Assembly: GCA_022570795.1 (NCBI GenBank)
Contig: JAKUDP010000009.1
Span: forward strand, 806,001-870,000
From: Sphaerulina vaccinii
Taxonomy: Eukaryota > Ascomycota > Dothideomycetes > Mycosphaerellales > Mycosphaerellaceae
Direction: 5' to 3'
DNA: 64,000 bases
How positions within the stretch are numbered: position 1 is the first letter of the stretch; every line of letters begins with the position of its first letter. Position numbers and translations under genes: made by a program. This document shows positions 20,669-31,886 of this stretch, piece by piece. The notes beneath the pieces were generated by a model. The model saw only the letters and a program-made list of their open reading frames with translations. It ran no database searches and was not told the DNA's origin.

Positions 20669-23600
20669 TCAAGCAGTAGTCATTCTTCCCATCTTCGGCT
20701 TGCGAGCCTGACCGCCACTTGCAAGCTTCTTCACCAACAGCTCCCCGTGGTCAGCCTTTCCACGTGCAGGAGAAAGGCTGCCACTTCGTCCTTTCTTGTC
20801 ATCTTCGTCAAATGTCGAAGACTCAGACTTGCTGCGATCTTCATCCACAACTTCCAGTTTCTTCTCCTCCGCCTCATGGGTAGCAAAAGTGGTCTTTGCT
20901 TGTCCTCCACCAGGTGGCAGATTGACTTGAGGATCTTCTTCCTGGTCCATAGCGCCGACCTTGGGCTGTTCGGCTCTCTGCATCTCCTTCATACGCTTCT
21001 CAAAGTGTGCTTCGAGGTTATCGCCGCGTTTGACATGCTTAAGCGCCCGATTCGCAGTATTGATGTTCTCGAGTGCGCCGGCTTTCTTCCACTTGCGCTT
21101 CTCCCTGCCAAGTTTGTAGCGATTAACCAGGCTTCCTCCGACAGGACCGTATTGATCATAAGCAGTCTGCCAGATGTCTTCGTACACCTTCCAGCCCTCC
21201 AGGACTTGCTTCGTGATTCGCTCCAGCTGCTCATCTTTGTCAGGAGTGTTTTGCAGTTGCAGAGCTTGGAGATCTTTCACTCCTTGTACAAGGTGTGCTC
21301 TGCGGATAAACAGCTTTGAGCCAGGAGCATTGACAGCGCTGCTGCTATGCTTCTTGCAATATACAAGAAACCCCTTTCCAAAGTATGCAGGTGGCGAGAC
21401 AAGAGCAGAGATGTTCTTCATGACGAAGCCGCCTAGTCCTTTCCCGATGCCAGTGGTGAAGCCGCCGAGCTTAGCAGGCACAGTGTCGCCGTCTTTCCAA
21501 CCACCTACGGGTTGCGTGATCAGTCCAGTCCATGCGTCGTAGATTCCATACGCAAATTCCATCCTGCCTGCCGTGGCACCTGTCTTGATGCCAGTAATCC
21601 TGATAGGTTTGCGCACAGTCGAGTCACCCCACAGTCGCGGAGCATTGTGAAAGCCTTGGGCAATGGCCATATGGAGGTCGTTCGGCATAGTAATGAAAGC
21701 CCATCCGGACTGCTTCAGTCCTTGATGCATGTCGCCTGCCAGCTCTCGAGTTACAGGCTGAGCCGGATCTGCCGAGAAGTCTGTTGCTAGCGTGTTATTC
21801 GTCTCGACCCTTGTCGCGCTAGGTCGTCGTGTATCCTTTGGTGGAGTTCCGTCGACTGTGCTTGCTTGCTCAGACTTTCCTTCTTTGCGGTCGTCTTTGC
21901 GTTTCTTACGTTCAGCCTTCTTGCGCTCATGCTCGGCACGCTTTCTCATATGGTTGGCCATCCTGATCGGCACCATTCCGACACCGGCACCAATGCCGTA
22001 CAATGAGTCTGTCAATGCACCAACAGTGCCCGTGACGGGTTCTCCAGGTCCGTCGAAATCGTTCCAGACCTTCTTGTGCAAGAGTTTCAGATCGCTAGCC
22101 TTGATCTTACCCTCCTCCATCAAGATCTCAGCTGCAAGCGCAGACAGTCGCAATGCAGAACCTTTGATCCTCCACTCTGCAACTCGATCTTCCAAGATCG
22201 AACAACGAATGGTTCGTGCGCCTGCCAAGGGAAGCGAACGATGGAAAGAAGCGACCGCATTTGCAGCTCCGTCTCCTTCTCGCTCGATGCCATCGGCCAA
22301 TTTCTGCACATTGCGTTGCGCTTCTTCTGTGAGCAACTGTTTGATTCCATCGGCCAGTTTCTGTGCAGTGAGCTTCTTCCAAGGGACGACCTCTGTTGCG
22401 CCAGCCTTCGCAGCGGCTACTCTCGCAGCCCAGAATGGTTGATCTCCAAAGAATGGGACGATCATTGTTGGCTTAGCGCACTTCAGGCCGATAGCAGTAG
22501 TGCCTGCGCCACCATGATGGACCACGGCTTTGACTCTTGGAAAAAGCCAATCGTGAGGTGTGTTCTCTAGCATGAAGATGTTGTCTGGCGTATTGGCATT
22601 ACTTGAGCCTAGTCCACCCCAACCTTTGTTGATGAGGGCACGTACTCCTGCGATCTTAGTGGCCTCGATAATCATCTCGGTGAACTTATTGGGGTCATCA
22701 ACAACGATCGAACCAAAGCCAATGTAGATCGGAGGTTCACCGGCGTTCAGGAAGTCCTCTAGGTCCTGCGGAGGCTTGAATGTCTTCGCCATCTCCAAGA
22801 AGACGAATCCAGATATGTCAATCTCTGGTCCCCAGTCCGAAGGCTTGGGAACGAGTGACGGACTCCACATGTAGGTGTATGGTACATGCATGCGATACAG
22901 AGCTCCTGGCGCCCAAAGTGAGCTAACAGGCTCAAGTCCAAGAGTCTTCACTCGGAACTTGTTGATGATATCTCCTAGCCCTTGCCATGTCATCATTTCA
23001 ACCAAAGGGTAGCTCATAAAGTTCTAGAAGGGTTAGCAAGTATCTCTGAAAACGCAGGCTGTCTTATCAAGTGTCTGTCTTTGAGCTCAGCACCCCAGTG
23101 GATGTGGGCTCAGTGAGACACTGTCAATAGCGCATGCCTTCTGCCTACTACACTTACAGTATAGTTCGGATCCACATTGCTCTTCCCGGGCTTGATGTTT
23201 GCAAGTGGGCTGGGGAACGCCTGTGTCGGTGTGTAGGGAAATGTGAACATTATGTGAAGAGGTATGCCCAGACGCTCAGCGATGTGCACGTGGGCCATCG
23301 AAGGAGGGTTCGCAATGATCGCATCTGCGATAAAGGGTGCCTTGCTACCAAGGAGTTTCTGATTGAGAACGTCCTTCTCGTCGTCGGTAGCATTGACACA
23401 AGCACGATACATGCCGTCGAACATCTCGGCCATACCATCTCGTCTCCTCTTCACCTCACCTTCGCGAATCGTCTGCATTGTGGGGATGATACCGGGGTTC
23501 TTGACCATGAAGGCCATAAGCTCAGAAGGATTCCCGCCGATGCTGAAGAACTCCAGGCCACCCTCCTTCTCGACAAAGTCGCGGAAAGTCGGATGTGTTG

Positions 23601-24657
23601 CTATCCTCACACGATGGCCATGTTCCTCTTTCAGAATCTTGCCGATCTTCATGAAAGGTTGAATATCGCCACGACTGCCAATGATCATGATCACAATGTT
23701 CAGCCGCGGTCTGCGTGCTTCCAGGGGTATCGTGGAGGCGATGGATGCCACATCGTCCTCCTCGCACCCGGCCAAAGGATGGCGTGCAGAATACTGTCGC
23801 TGTTTGTGTCCTTGTGTCCTCCGATTTGGTATGTCCAAGTGGTGTTTGATGCTGTGTCCCAACGCCTTTGCCAGATACCCATTGTTGGATGTATCATTGA
23901 TGGAGATGTTCAATCGCCCATCACGCTTTGACACCTTGCCTTTCGACTTGAAGTATTCATTGCCAACGTGGAACTTCGAGAATGAGTGGCCTTGCTTCTC
24001 GTCCTGCTTCAACCGCTTCTGCTCTTCCTTATCTGCTTTGCTCTGAACGCGCTTCATCCGCTTCGGACGAGCAGCTGCTTTCTTCACCTCCTCATCGCTC
24101 GAGCTAGAGTCTGATTCAGAAGACATTGGATCCCATCTGTACTGATATGGCTGTTGTCGTCGGCGCATGGCTCGAAGTAAAGTTGCGCTTCGGTCTGGAG
24201 CTTTGGGTCGGCTTGCTGGCGCCGTGCTTGCTCTTTTCAAGCCCGATCCGATCACGTCCGTGTCTGCTCGCCTGACTGGTCCCGTATTGCTGCTGCTCTT
24301 CACAATATCATTCGACTGTCTCCCATCGTCAACATCACCGGCGTCTTCTGCGAAATATGATCGGTCGGTCTCCAGAGGCGCCTCGACTTCCTCACGCGCC
24401 TCTTCGTCTTGTTTCTCGCCATCCAAATGGGCTCCAAAGTCAACTCCGGGCAGTGGCGAGGTAGGTAATATGGATGTTCCGCTCTCGTCCATCAGTCGTG
24501 CTGGCTCGCCTGATCCCACCGGCACATCGAGCCTTTGAGATGCCAGCGGCGTGGACATGATGTCGTCGCTTCGCCGGTGTGCTACCGAGATCTCTCCTTG
24601 TGTTGCCTGAGCGCTTCTGAAGTATGTTTGTCTGCTCCTTCCTTCAGCACTGCCCAT
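20669..24657 (-). CDS. UDP-glucose:sterol glucosyltransferase-like protein (GT1), long fungal form
   Basis: CDS is complement(20669-23023, 23158-24657), 1284 aa. The disordered N-terminal third is followed by the GT28-like N-domain (LNIVIMIIGSRGDIQPFMKI, residue ~320) and the UDP-sugar C-domain with PPIYIGFGSIVVDDP, the donor site HHGGAGTTAIGLKCAKPTMI and FFGDQPFWAARV. This matches sterol 3-beta-glucosyltransferases (Atg26/Ugt51), acting on sterols at membranes with UDP-glucose. Unlike Atg26 I see no clear GRAM/PH pair before it. The ~450-residue C-terminal extension, with charged helices and a Gly-rich segment, is typical of a fungal paralogous family whose substrate is unproven. The only intron (23024-23157) is an introner-like element and interrupts the catalytic region. 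Confidence 0.87.
23024..23157 (-). mobile_element. Introner-like element A (134 nt), the sole intron of the glucosyltransferase gene
   Basis: The splice-to-splice sequence starts GTAAGTGTAGTAGGCAGAAG and ends TTGCTAACCCTTCTAG. It shares blocks with the introns at 48510-48660 and 53068-53220: GTCTCAC, GGGTGC, GACAGACA, AGACAGCCTG and TTGCTAACCCTTCTA. An internal stem pairs 23082-23093 with 23104-23112. The 5' arm CCTTCTGCCTACTA (plus strand 23137-23150) has only a short partner (AGAAGGG) at the other end, so its 3' terminal repeat looks truncated compared with the other two copies. Insertion is between codons (phase 0). Confidence 0.85.
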
Positions 24658-25865
24658 GATCCAGGCATATCAGTGATCAGCTTTCGGTCTGTGCTGTCCG
24701 AGACACAATAATAATATGGTCTTATGTGCGAGAACGTCGAGCACGTCAATAGTACAACACCATCATCGTCTGTTCTTACCGTGCCGTAACGAGAATGTCG
24801 CTGCGATGTCAAGCTTTGAGACTACATGTGCTTAGTGAATGCTTTCTACTCTCTGTCATCATATCGGGTTCGCTGGAAGCAAAAACACCTCTAGACTGAT
24901 GTCATTCCGCGGAATCCTTCTCGAGCCGCAACCGGTCTTCGTTCGGAGTGCGGCCGGCGCGTAGCAATCCTGAGGAATGGCAGAGACTGAAGGGCAGCAT
25001 CGTAAAGATCGTTCAGTACATAGTGCTATATGTTGATGGTTGACGACGATCAGTTCATGACTTGCCAGGTTGAACACCTTGATCCACGTTCCACAACGTG
25101 AAGTTGGTTCTCTAGATCGAAGCTTGCGAGCTGGCTCGTGCCGAGTCCACCTGCAGATCACTGAGGCGCTCGATGATGTAGTTTTTGATGAGCAGACCGT
25201 ACTACGAGACTAGTAGAAACGGAGAACGGTGGAGAGTGCCATTCTGCTGTGACATGTGCTGAGTACGGCATCGAATGTGCCTGAGACTCCAGGGAGAGAC
25301 CATCTCGGGACAACGTTCTTGGCGGTCAGCATTCGGACGGAGCAGTGAAACGTCCGACGTGTGAGATGGTGATCGGCAGAAGGATGAGCTGCTGCCGTTC
25401 TCAAGGTCAGCGAAGAAGAATAGTGGTAAAGCAGCAAGTATCTCTGTAATGGCGAAACAGAGAAGTGTTGCACTCCGAGTTCCAATGTCATAGTAGGGTT
25501 GATGGAGTCGAAGCAGTTGTCATCTTTGGTTTCATTTGTGTACAAATTGTGTAAACATTAGATAGCTGAAGTGGTATCATCAAAACATCCAACGCCTGAT
25601 GGCCAATTGCTCCCACCAGCGCGTCCTCGCTCGCATGAAAACCACAATACGAGAGTCGTTAAAATATACAGTGCTTGGTACATGAGATCGTGCCGTTTTT
25701 ACCATCCATGCAAGTCGTTTCAAGCCGTTGCCTCAGTCGTGTCTCGTGTACGCGAGAGAAGACGATGTGCGACAGACAGCTTGTCATGCGGGTGCTTCAC
25801 TCTACAGAGAGTAGAGGATGTCAGCCAGGTCAAATCATTACACTTCAATAGTCATGATGCTGGGC
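24658..25865. other. Intergenic
   Basis: It should include the glucosyltransferase promoter and the 3' flank of the MARVEL gene. Short frames on both strands have no protein-like features. Nothing else seen. Confidence 0.5.
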
Positions 25866-26478
25866 TTAGACCTGTGACATAGCTGGTCCGCGACGGATGC
25901 CCTTTGGTGCTGAACCGCCGCCCATGGAGGTTGCGCTGAAGATGGTCGTTACGACAAACGCAGCGAAGCCGAACCAGAGGAATGCGCAAGAGACTTGCGA
26001 CTCGCGGCATGCGGAGTGTGGGTTGCTGGCACCACGAATGACCTTGTTTGTCCTTACGTAGTCCTAGATGTCTGTTAGCAACTGTTGTTTTGTCCTTGCT
26101 CTTCCGGCTTCACTTACATCATTGTTGCAGCTGTGTACACCAAGCTCAGCAGCGAGCGCAACGGCACCGCAGAACCAGAAGAGAGTGATAAGTCCATCGA
26201 GAGCCAGTGGGAGCATGCCGTGTACTGCGAACCGTTCGTTGAAGGTCGCGGGTATCAGGAAGAACAGGCATAGCATGGCGAATGCAGCGCAGAACATGGT
26301 GTAGTTGTTGACAGCGGAGTCGGCGCCCATTGCGATCGCGTTACCGATGATCGCCATGATGAGGAGAGACATGAAGAACTGACATGCCTGTTAGCTGGTT
26401 GTAGGGCTCGGGAACATCGCGATGACTGCGTACCTGGAAGCCACGAAGGCCCAGACCGAGTATTTGTGCCATGCCCAT
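25866..26478 (-). CDS. MARVEL-domain membrane protein, Nce102-like
   Basis: CDS is complement(25866-26063, 26118-26378, 26434-26478), 167 aa. Both short introns have GCTAACAG branch sites, and joining keeps one frame. Four hydrophobic segments: about 7-30 (LGLRGFQFFMSLLIMAIIGN), 45-65 (MFCAAFAMLCLFFLIPATF), 75-97 (LALDGLITLFWFCGAVALAA) and 130-150 (CAFLWFGFAAFVVTTIF). The motif DGLITLFWF, the Asn/Cys-rich loop before NKVIRGASNPHSACRESQ and overall length fit the fungal MARVEL/non-classical export family. Yeast Nce102 organises eisosome (MCC) plasma membrane domains and senses sphingolipids. Function in this species is inferred. Confidence 0.87.
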
Positions 26479-27731
26479 GTTGTTGGAGTGGGTGTCGCGT
26501 TGCGTGATGAGGTGTTGGTGTGCGGTGTACAGGTCTCGGAAGCACGAACTGCAGGTGCGACAGGATCTCAAAGGCTTGGTAGGTAGTTTGCTGAGTGTGG
26601 CGTGACAAGACAAAGCTGTGGTGAAGAGGAGGAGGACTGGAGTTTAAGAAGCCGAGAGCAGCGCAAATCGTAAATCGTCAGCATTTTCTACGTCATGAAC
26701 TCAAACTCGGACCATGGACTCATGCGGAGAACGATTTCACTGCGAGCGTGAAATACGATGATGCAGACATTTGAGAATGTGTGCCTTGATTGCTTTGGCG
26801 CGTAGAAGGCCTTCTGTTCTTTCCACTTGTTGGCTATCATGTGCTACTGTACGTTGTTCTGTTCATGTTCTTCGCTGCGACCTTGATTCTGTCTTCACGA
26901 TGCTCATCCTGGAAACATCCTAGTCTCTGGTTGCGCGGTCAGTGCTTTGTGCCACGCGGTATGCAGTTCGTCCGATACAAGCCACATTCCTCAACTCGCA
27001 CGACAATGCACATTCCTCGACAGACCACCTCTGTCAAACCATCTTCGGCGTGACAGTAATCCTTGACGGTTCCAATCATTGTTACAAAACCTTGTATCGT
27101 GGTGTTTTAAGCAATCGAATAGCTCGAGCCACAGCTGCAGGCTAGTCATAGCTTTCCTAGCCGTGAGCCGACCGATCGTGAGGCGTCGAGTCCAGTCCAT
27201 TCTGGACCAGAACAATTTCTTCGAACCGCTCGTCACTTTCCTACGCCTCCAGAAGAGCGTCATCAGTTCGGAGTGCTCTCCCTCGATTGTGCTTTCTTCC
27301 ATACCTTGTGGAGATGTATAGTATGAACCTATATTACCGCTAATAGCGAGGTGAGTGATTTCATATACGTGACGATATATCGTCGTATTGAGGATCGTCG
27401 AATGTAGCACGTTGTGAACGAGAAACATGGAAGCGTCCAACGCTTTATACTTGAGCTCATATACTTGAGCTCATGCTACTGATAGAGAGGCACTCATACA
27501 CATGCTGCCAGCATCGTATATTTTCTTCACTTCAGTCGTAGAAGCTGCGAATTCGTCCGTGGAAGTCCGCCTAGCCAGCAGTACATGCTTCACTCGCTCC
27601 CATCGATTCGTCGCTCCTCCATATTCAGCCAATGGCCATTCCAACCCACACTTCATCATGCAAAAGTCTCATAACTTGCCTTTCCAGCTCGTTGCTCCCC
27701 AAATCATTGTCCTGTTGCCAGTCGTCTCTAT
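26479..27731. other. Intergenic
   Basis: This is 1.25 kb between the MARVEL gene start and the Snf1 stop. A tiny tandem duplication (ATACTTGAGCTCAT twice) lies near 27447-27474. No gene recognised. Confidence 0.5.
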
Positions 27732-30320
27732 CTAGTCGTTCGCCTCCGCCAATGCTATTATCAATCGGCTGGCCACGTCCAAGAATGGAAAGGGACTAGT
27801 AATCTCCTTTTCGTCTCCTGTGCGGCCAGCACCCACCAATTCCTCTCCAGCCGCATCAATCTCAACATCATCAGAGTCGTAGCCATCAGGCGCGTGGTCC
27901 ACACGTATCACATCACTTTCGTTACTGCCAGTAGCCTCCCGCGTATATCGAGGCTTGAGCCTCTCGTAACCAGCGCACTTGAAGTCCACAAGGTAGAAAT
28001 CCTTTTCTATAGAATAAAGCTGAATGGTAACGTAGACCCATACAGTCTCTTCTGGCGCTGGTACCTCACCGCCGGCTGTGTAGCTGTACACCGAGCCAGT
28101 CCTGCTGCCCGGACCAGTGGCGGCGATGTTCTCGGTACTGCCGGCTGCGCTCGGGGTGCTACCAGAGTCCATGCCAGAGACCGCTGCTGAGCTTGACTTC
28201 CTGTGGTCGTGATGCAGGTTGACTGTTGAGCTGTGCGCCGAGGCAGGATGTGAAAAGCCAGGCGGGAACATGCCCTCTTTCTTGAATCTGGCGTTGATGC
28301 ACCAAGGATCCTCAGGAATGTTCTCGTAGCCATAGTCGTTCCAGCGGCCATACCGCTCTCTGCCACAAGGGCCCTCTCCATTCTGCTTGCGCTTCGCGCG
28401 GCGACGTTCCTGTTCCTCGTGCGTGGCATATTCCGGATCAGTGCCCGAGCCTGGATCCGAGTCACTATACTCGGGACTATTGCTACGAGTTCTGTTGGGA
28501 CTAGCATCGGAACTGCCGCCGTCTGAATTCTTTGGTGGCTGAATCTCCCACACTGCTCCCATCTTATTAAGCGCCCTGTAGATCGCAAGCATGGCTTCTG
28601 CAGGCGAGTTACGACTTCTGATGCCAAACTGCCACTTAGTGGGTCGCTGCTTCTTGACCTTGCCCTCGGGTATCTTGGTCATATCAAGATCAGGCTTTTC
28701 GCCTCGGGCCAGGTTGGTAGAGCTCCTGCTGTGTGGCTTGAGGCGTCTGGCTGTGGCTTCCTGCTCCTCCTTCGTCCGAGGCTTGTCAAGTTGTGTCTCT
28801 TCGTCGCCAGCAGTCGGCGAGTGTGACTTATTGATGTGACCTCGCATATAAGCTGCATGATAGTCTGGCAATGACGATGGCAGGATAGCGATGGTTGATG
28901 CCGGTGAGCGTGCCTCCATGATCGATCCAGAGCCAGTCGAGCCGTGTCGTGGGTGGTCGAGGGGCGATTGTGCTATCTTCCGCTGTGCAGAAGGAGCAGG
29001 CTGCCTCTTAGGCGGCGGTGTCATTGTGAGAAGACTTCCGGTGTTAACGGGTGGCGAGTTAGGATAGTCTGGAATAGCTCTTTGCAGCGCAGGGTTCGAT
29101 GCTTGAATCACATTCTCGCGCACAATTAGGTAGGCATCTTTGATAGCGCTCGGCTCGTCCTTCTGCAATGCTTCCTGCACATCATCTGCAGCGTATCCCA
29201 TGGTCTTGCCAAGCTTCCCAACGACGCTTTGATGGATCTTCTCCTGGACCACAGCAGGCTTACCCTTGCCCAGAGTGGATGGATCGATGGACTTGTTTGG
29301 GTCGACTCCGGTATCGAAGAACTCCTCTGGCGGAACTGACAAGTACTCGGCAAGATCCTCGCGAAACCATGGATCCAACCGGATTTCTGCGATGCCGATT
29401 CTGTTGACAGGATTTACTTGCAGCATGGACTTAATCAGGCGAGCTGCGCCAGGAGATATGAACGGCGGGATATGGTACTGGCCCTGAGCAATCTTCTTGA
29501 ACAATGCCGGGATGTACTCGTCGTCGAATGGTAGGCGTCCCACGAGAAGCACATATAAGATAACACCACAACTCCAGACATCAACCTCAGGTCCGGCATA
29601 CAGCTTACCGCTAATAACTTCAGGAGCAGCATAGTTTGGACTACCGCAACTCGTCTTCAGAAAGTTGCCATCGGTCATGATGTTGCTCAGTCCGAAGTCG
29701 GCAATCTTGACATTGAGCTGATCATCCAAGAGGAGGTTCTCTGGCTTCAGGTCACGGTGGACAATCTTGTGGCGATGGCAGTATTCCACGGCACATATTA
29801 TCTGTTGGAAAAATGTCCTCGCCTTGCGCTCTTGCATCTTTCCGTTCTGTACGATGTAGTCGAATAGCTCATCACCGGCATATTCGAGCACCATGATGAT
29901 ATCGGTGGGCGTCGTGATGACAGTGTACAGCTTGATGATGTGTGGATGCCGCAGCAGTTGAAGATATTGAATTTCGCGCTCAATCCGTCCAGCCATATCT
30001 CGTGTGACTAATTTCCGGCGCGATATGATCTTCAATGCCACCTTCTGTCCAGTCACGGCGTGAGTTGCGAGCTTGACCTTGCCGAAGGAGCCCTCACCCA
30101 GCGTCTTGACTACATTGTACTGTCCCAGCCTCGTCATCGCTTTTGCCTGCTGGTGGTTTGGTGGTGCACGCAAGACGGGCGTGCCGCTGTGCACTTGAGG
30201 CTGCTGCGATTGCGACTGCTGAGGTCTTTCATCACGCGAATTACGGCGTTTCTCCGCAGGTGTGGGTGCTATCGACAATGCCAGATCCTCGTCGTCGAGT
30301 GCGGAATTCATGGCGGGCAT
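27732..30320 (-). CDS. snf1: AMP-activated protein kinase catalytic subunit Snf1
   Basis: Single exon, 862 aa. The kinase domain spans about residues 66-317: Gly loop GEGSFGKVKL, catalytic Lys97 (VALKII), HRD 188-190, DFG 208-210, and activation loop LKTSCGSPNYAAPE with Thr223 as the expected upstream-kinase site. The spacing TDGNFLKTSCGSPNYA is diagnostic for Snf1/AMPK. After it come an UBA-like autoinhibitory region (about 370-410, MGYAADDVQEAL), a disordered linker, and a C-terminal domain that binds the beta and gamma subunits (VYVTIQLYSIEKDFYLVDFK, about 770). Snf1 relieves glucose repression by phosphorylating Mig1/CreA-type repressors and metabolic enzymes; in plant pathogens it controls cell-wall-degrading enzymes. 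Confidence 0.97.
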   Translation of the reverse strand: MPAMNSALDDEDLALSIAPTPAEKRRNSRDERPQQSQSQQPQVHSGTPVLRAPPNHQQAKAMTRLGQYNVVKTLGEGSFGKVKLATHAVTGQKVALKIISRRKLVTRDMAGRIEREIQYLQLLRHPHIIKLYTVITTPTDIIMVLEYAGDELFDYIVQNGKMQERKARTFFQQIICAVEYCHRHKIVHRDLKPENLLLDDQLNVKIADFGLSNIMTDGNFLKTSCGSPNYAAPEVISGKLYAGPEVDVWSCGVILYVLLVGRLPFDDEYIPALFKKIAQGQYHIPPFISPGAARLIKSMLQVNPVNRIGIAEIRLDPWFREDLAEYLSVPPEEFFDTGVDPNKSIDPSTLGKGKPAVVQEKIHQSVVGKLGKTMGYAADDVQEALQKDEPSAIKDAYLIVRENVIQASNPALQRAIPDYPNSPPVNTGSLLTMTPPPKRQPAPSAQRKIAQSPLDHPRHGSTGSGSIMEARSPASTIAILPSSLPDYHAAYMRGHINKSHSPTAGDEETQLDKPRTKEEQEATARRLKPHSRSSTNLARGEKPDLDMTKIPEGKVKKQRPTKWQFGIRSRNSPAEAMLAIYRALNKMGAVWEIQPPKNSDGGSSDASPNRTRSNSPEYSDSDPGSGTDPEYATHEEQERRRAKRKQNGEGPCGRERYGRWNDYGYENIPEDPWCINARFKKEGMFPPGFSHPASAHSSTVNLHHDHRKSSSAAVSGMDSGSTPSAAGSTENIAATGPGSRTGSVYSYTAGGEVPAPEETVWVYVTIQLYSIEKDFYLVDFKCAGYERLKPRYTREATGSNESDVIRVDHAPDGYDSDDVEIDAAGEELVGAGRTGDEKEITSPFPFLDVASRLIIALAEAND

Positions 30321-31728
30321 CGAGAGAGGCCGGCTGGACCGGCCAGTGAAGGGACTTCAGCCCAGCGTTGTCGTAGTCAAAGGGTCAGGTTGCACTTGGT
30401 GAAAGAGTCGCTGCTTGTGCCAGCCTTGGCGCGAGCGATGGGTTTGATATCGCTGTAGATGGGGTATGTCGGCGGCGAGAAGGCGTTGTGTTGGTATGAG
30501 ATCGTGCCGTTCGGTGAAATGTCTCCAGTGCAAGGAGGTGTTGTTGAAATCTGAAGTGATAGCGGGGAAGGTATGTGGAGCGTTCAATGAGCAGCAACAC
30601 GAGCACAGGCCCCATACATCGTGACATTAAACTTCACGATCTGGGATTGACAAAGATTGACGTAACTGAAGACCAGGTTGCCTATCCTCCGTACATATTT
30701 CCTCCGTAGTGTCTACACATCCACGCCTTTCAGCTGTGATCGAGTCGAAAAGACTCACCCGAGGCCACACTCGTTCACATGGAGGGCAACCAGAACGCAC
30801 GGCAGGCGGCGTGACAACCATGTCCATTAGACTCCTTTCCCAGAACAGAATCACTTGCATGACTAGCGCGTGAGGAGTCTTGGCTTACAACCAGCCTGGT
30901 CAACAGGCACGTGAGAACTTGAGCAACATCTCAACCACCACGAGCATGCTATATAAGACGGAAGAAGTATTGCCATGGTATCGGTGCAGCCGTCACCCGA
31001 AGCCCAGGAAGCTGGATGCCAGATGCAATGGCTTGGTACCGGGAGTGCATATTCACTTCCTAAGCGCTAGGGTCCAACTAGGGTTACGTGAACTATCGCC
31101 ACGCAAAGTATTGGTTGATTGCAAAAACTTTCTCGGAGTACTGAACATAATGATGGAATGCATAAGAAGTCTGGGTAGGTTTTCGTCAAGGCTGGAGTCG
31201 TGGTGGCCGAGACACTGGCTTATTGATAGTCTGGAACTCACGACATTTCAGAATGTGAAGGGTAGCCTAAAACTTCTCCAGTACCTAGAGCCTCTGCAAT
31301 ACCACTATGTTTGGAAATGTTCTTGAACATGCTGGAGGATCGAACTTTCTATGTACTCGCACCTCCTTCAGACTTGTGTGTGAGTCACACCGGCTACACA
31401 AGTAAAGCATCCTTCCGCCTATCGCCTGACGTCGTGAGCCTACATATGACTACAGAAACATGCAGTGTTCAGGGAAGTAGCTCAGAACTCAGCCAATGCT
31501 GAGATCTTCGGGTTTCTTGGTCCATGTTTCATGGTCCTCTTCCCTTTTGCTTTTGAAACTAACAGGTCCTTGTGTACTTCCTTTGTATCGTTATTGTGTT
31601 TTCTGCAGCACTTCTCTTGTGAATATTTAAGCGATATGCATATCCATCTACTGAGTCGGTAATGAATATGGCTCCCAATCCGCAAATAATCAGCTTCACA
31701 TGCAAAGTGGTATACTGACAGCGTCTTC
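30321..31728. other. Intergenic
   Basis: Promoter side of Snf1 and 1.4 kb of spacer. Open frames are short and have no recognisable features. Nothing else seen. Confidence 0.5.
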
Positions 31729-31859
31729 GCGCATCGGAGTTGGATGCACTAGCTGGCTTCTCTCTGAAATCAGGGCTTGCGGCCAATAAAGATCCCAAGA
31801 CGAACAGTTTGGCATGGTTCGTAGTCCCCGCTGGAAACTAGCATCCAACTCCGATGCGC
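31729..31859. repeat. Perfect 19-bp inverted repeat with 93-bp spacer
   Basis: GCGCATCGGAGTTGGATGC at 31729-31747 recurs exactly inverted at 31841-31859; similarity hardly extends further. It lies just past the stop of the frameshifted nuclease gene. It could be a small palindromic element footprint or a transcript hairpin. No gene in the spacer. Confidence 0.8.
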
Positions 31860-31886
31860 ATAGATGCTTTATGTAGACTTGCTTCT

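Noticed and set aside
20597..24538. Several plus-strand frames of 120-265 codons
   Set aside because: Antisense shadows of the glucosyltransferase gene.
17716..24657. Secondary-metabolite cluster (membrane protein, zinc-cluster factor, glycosyltransferase together)
   Set aside because: No polyketide, peptide or terpene synthase is present, and neighbours are housekeeping genes.
27447..27474. Small tandem duplication ATACTTGAGCTCAT
   Set aside because: Two short copies only; ordinary replication slippage.
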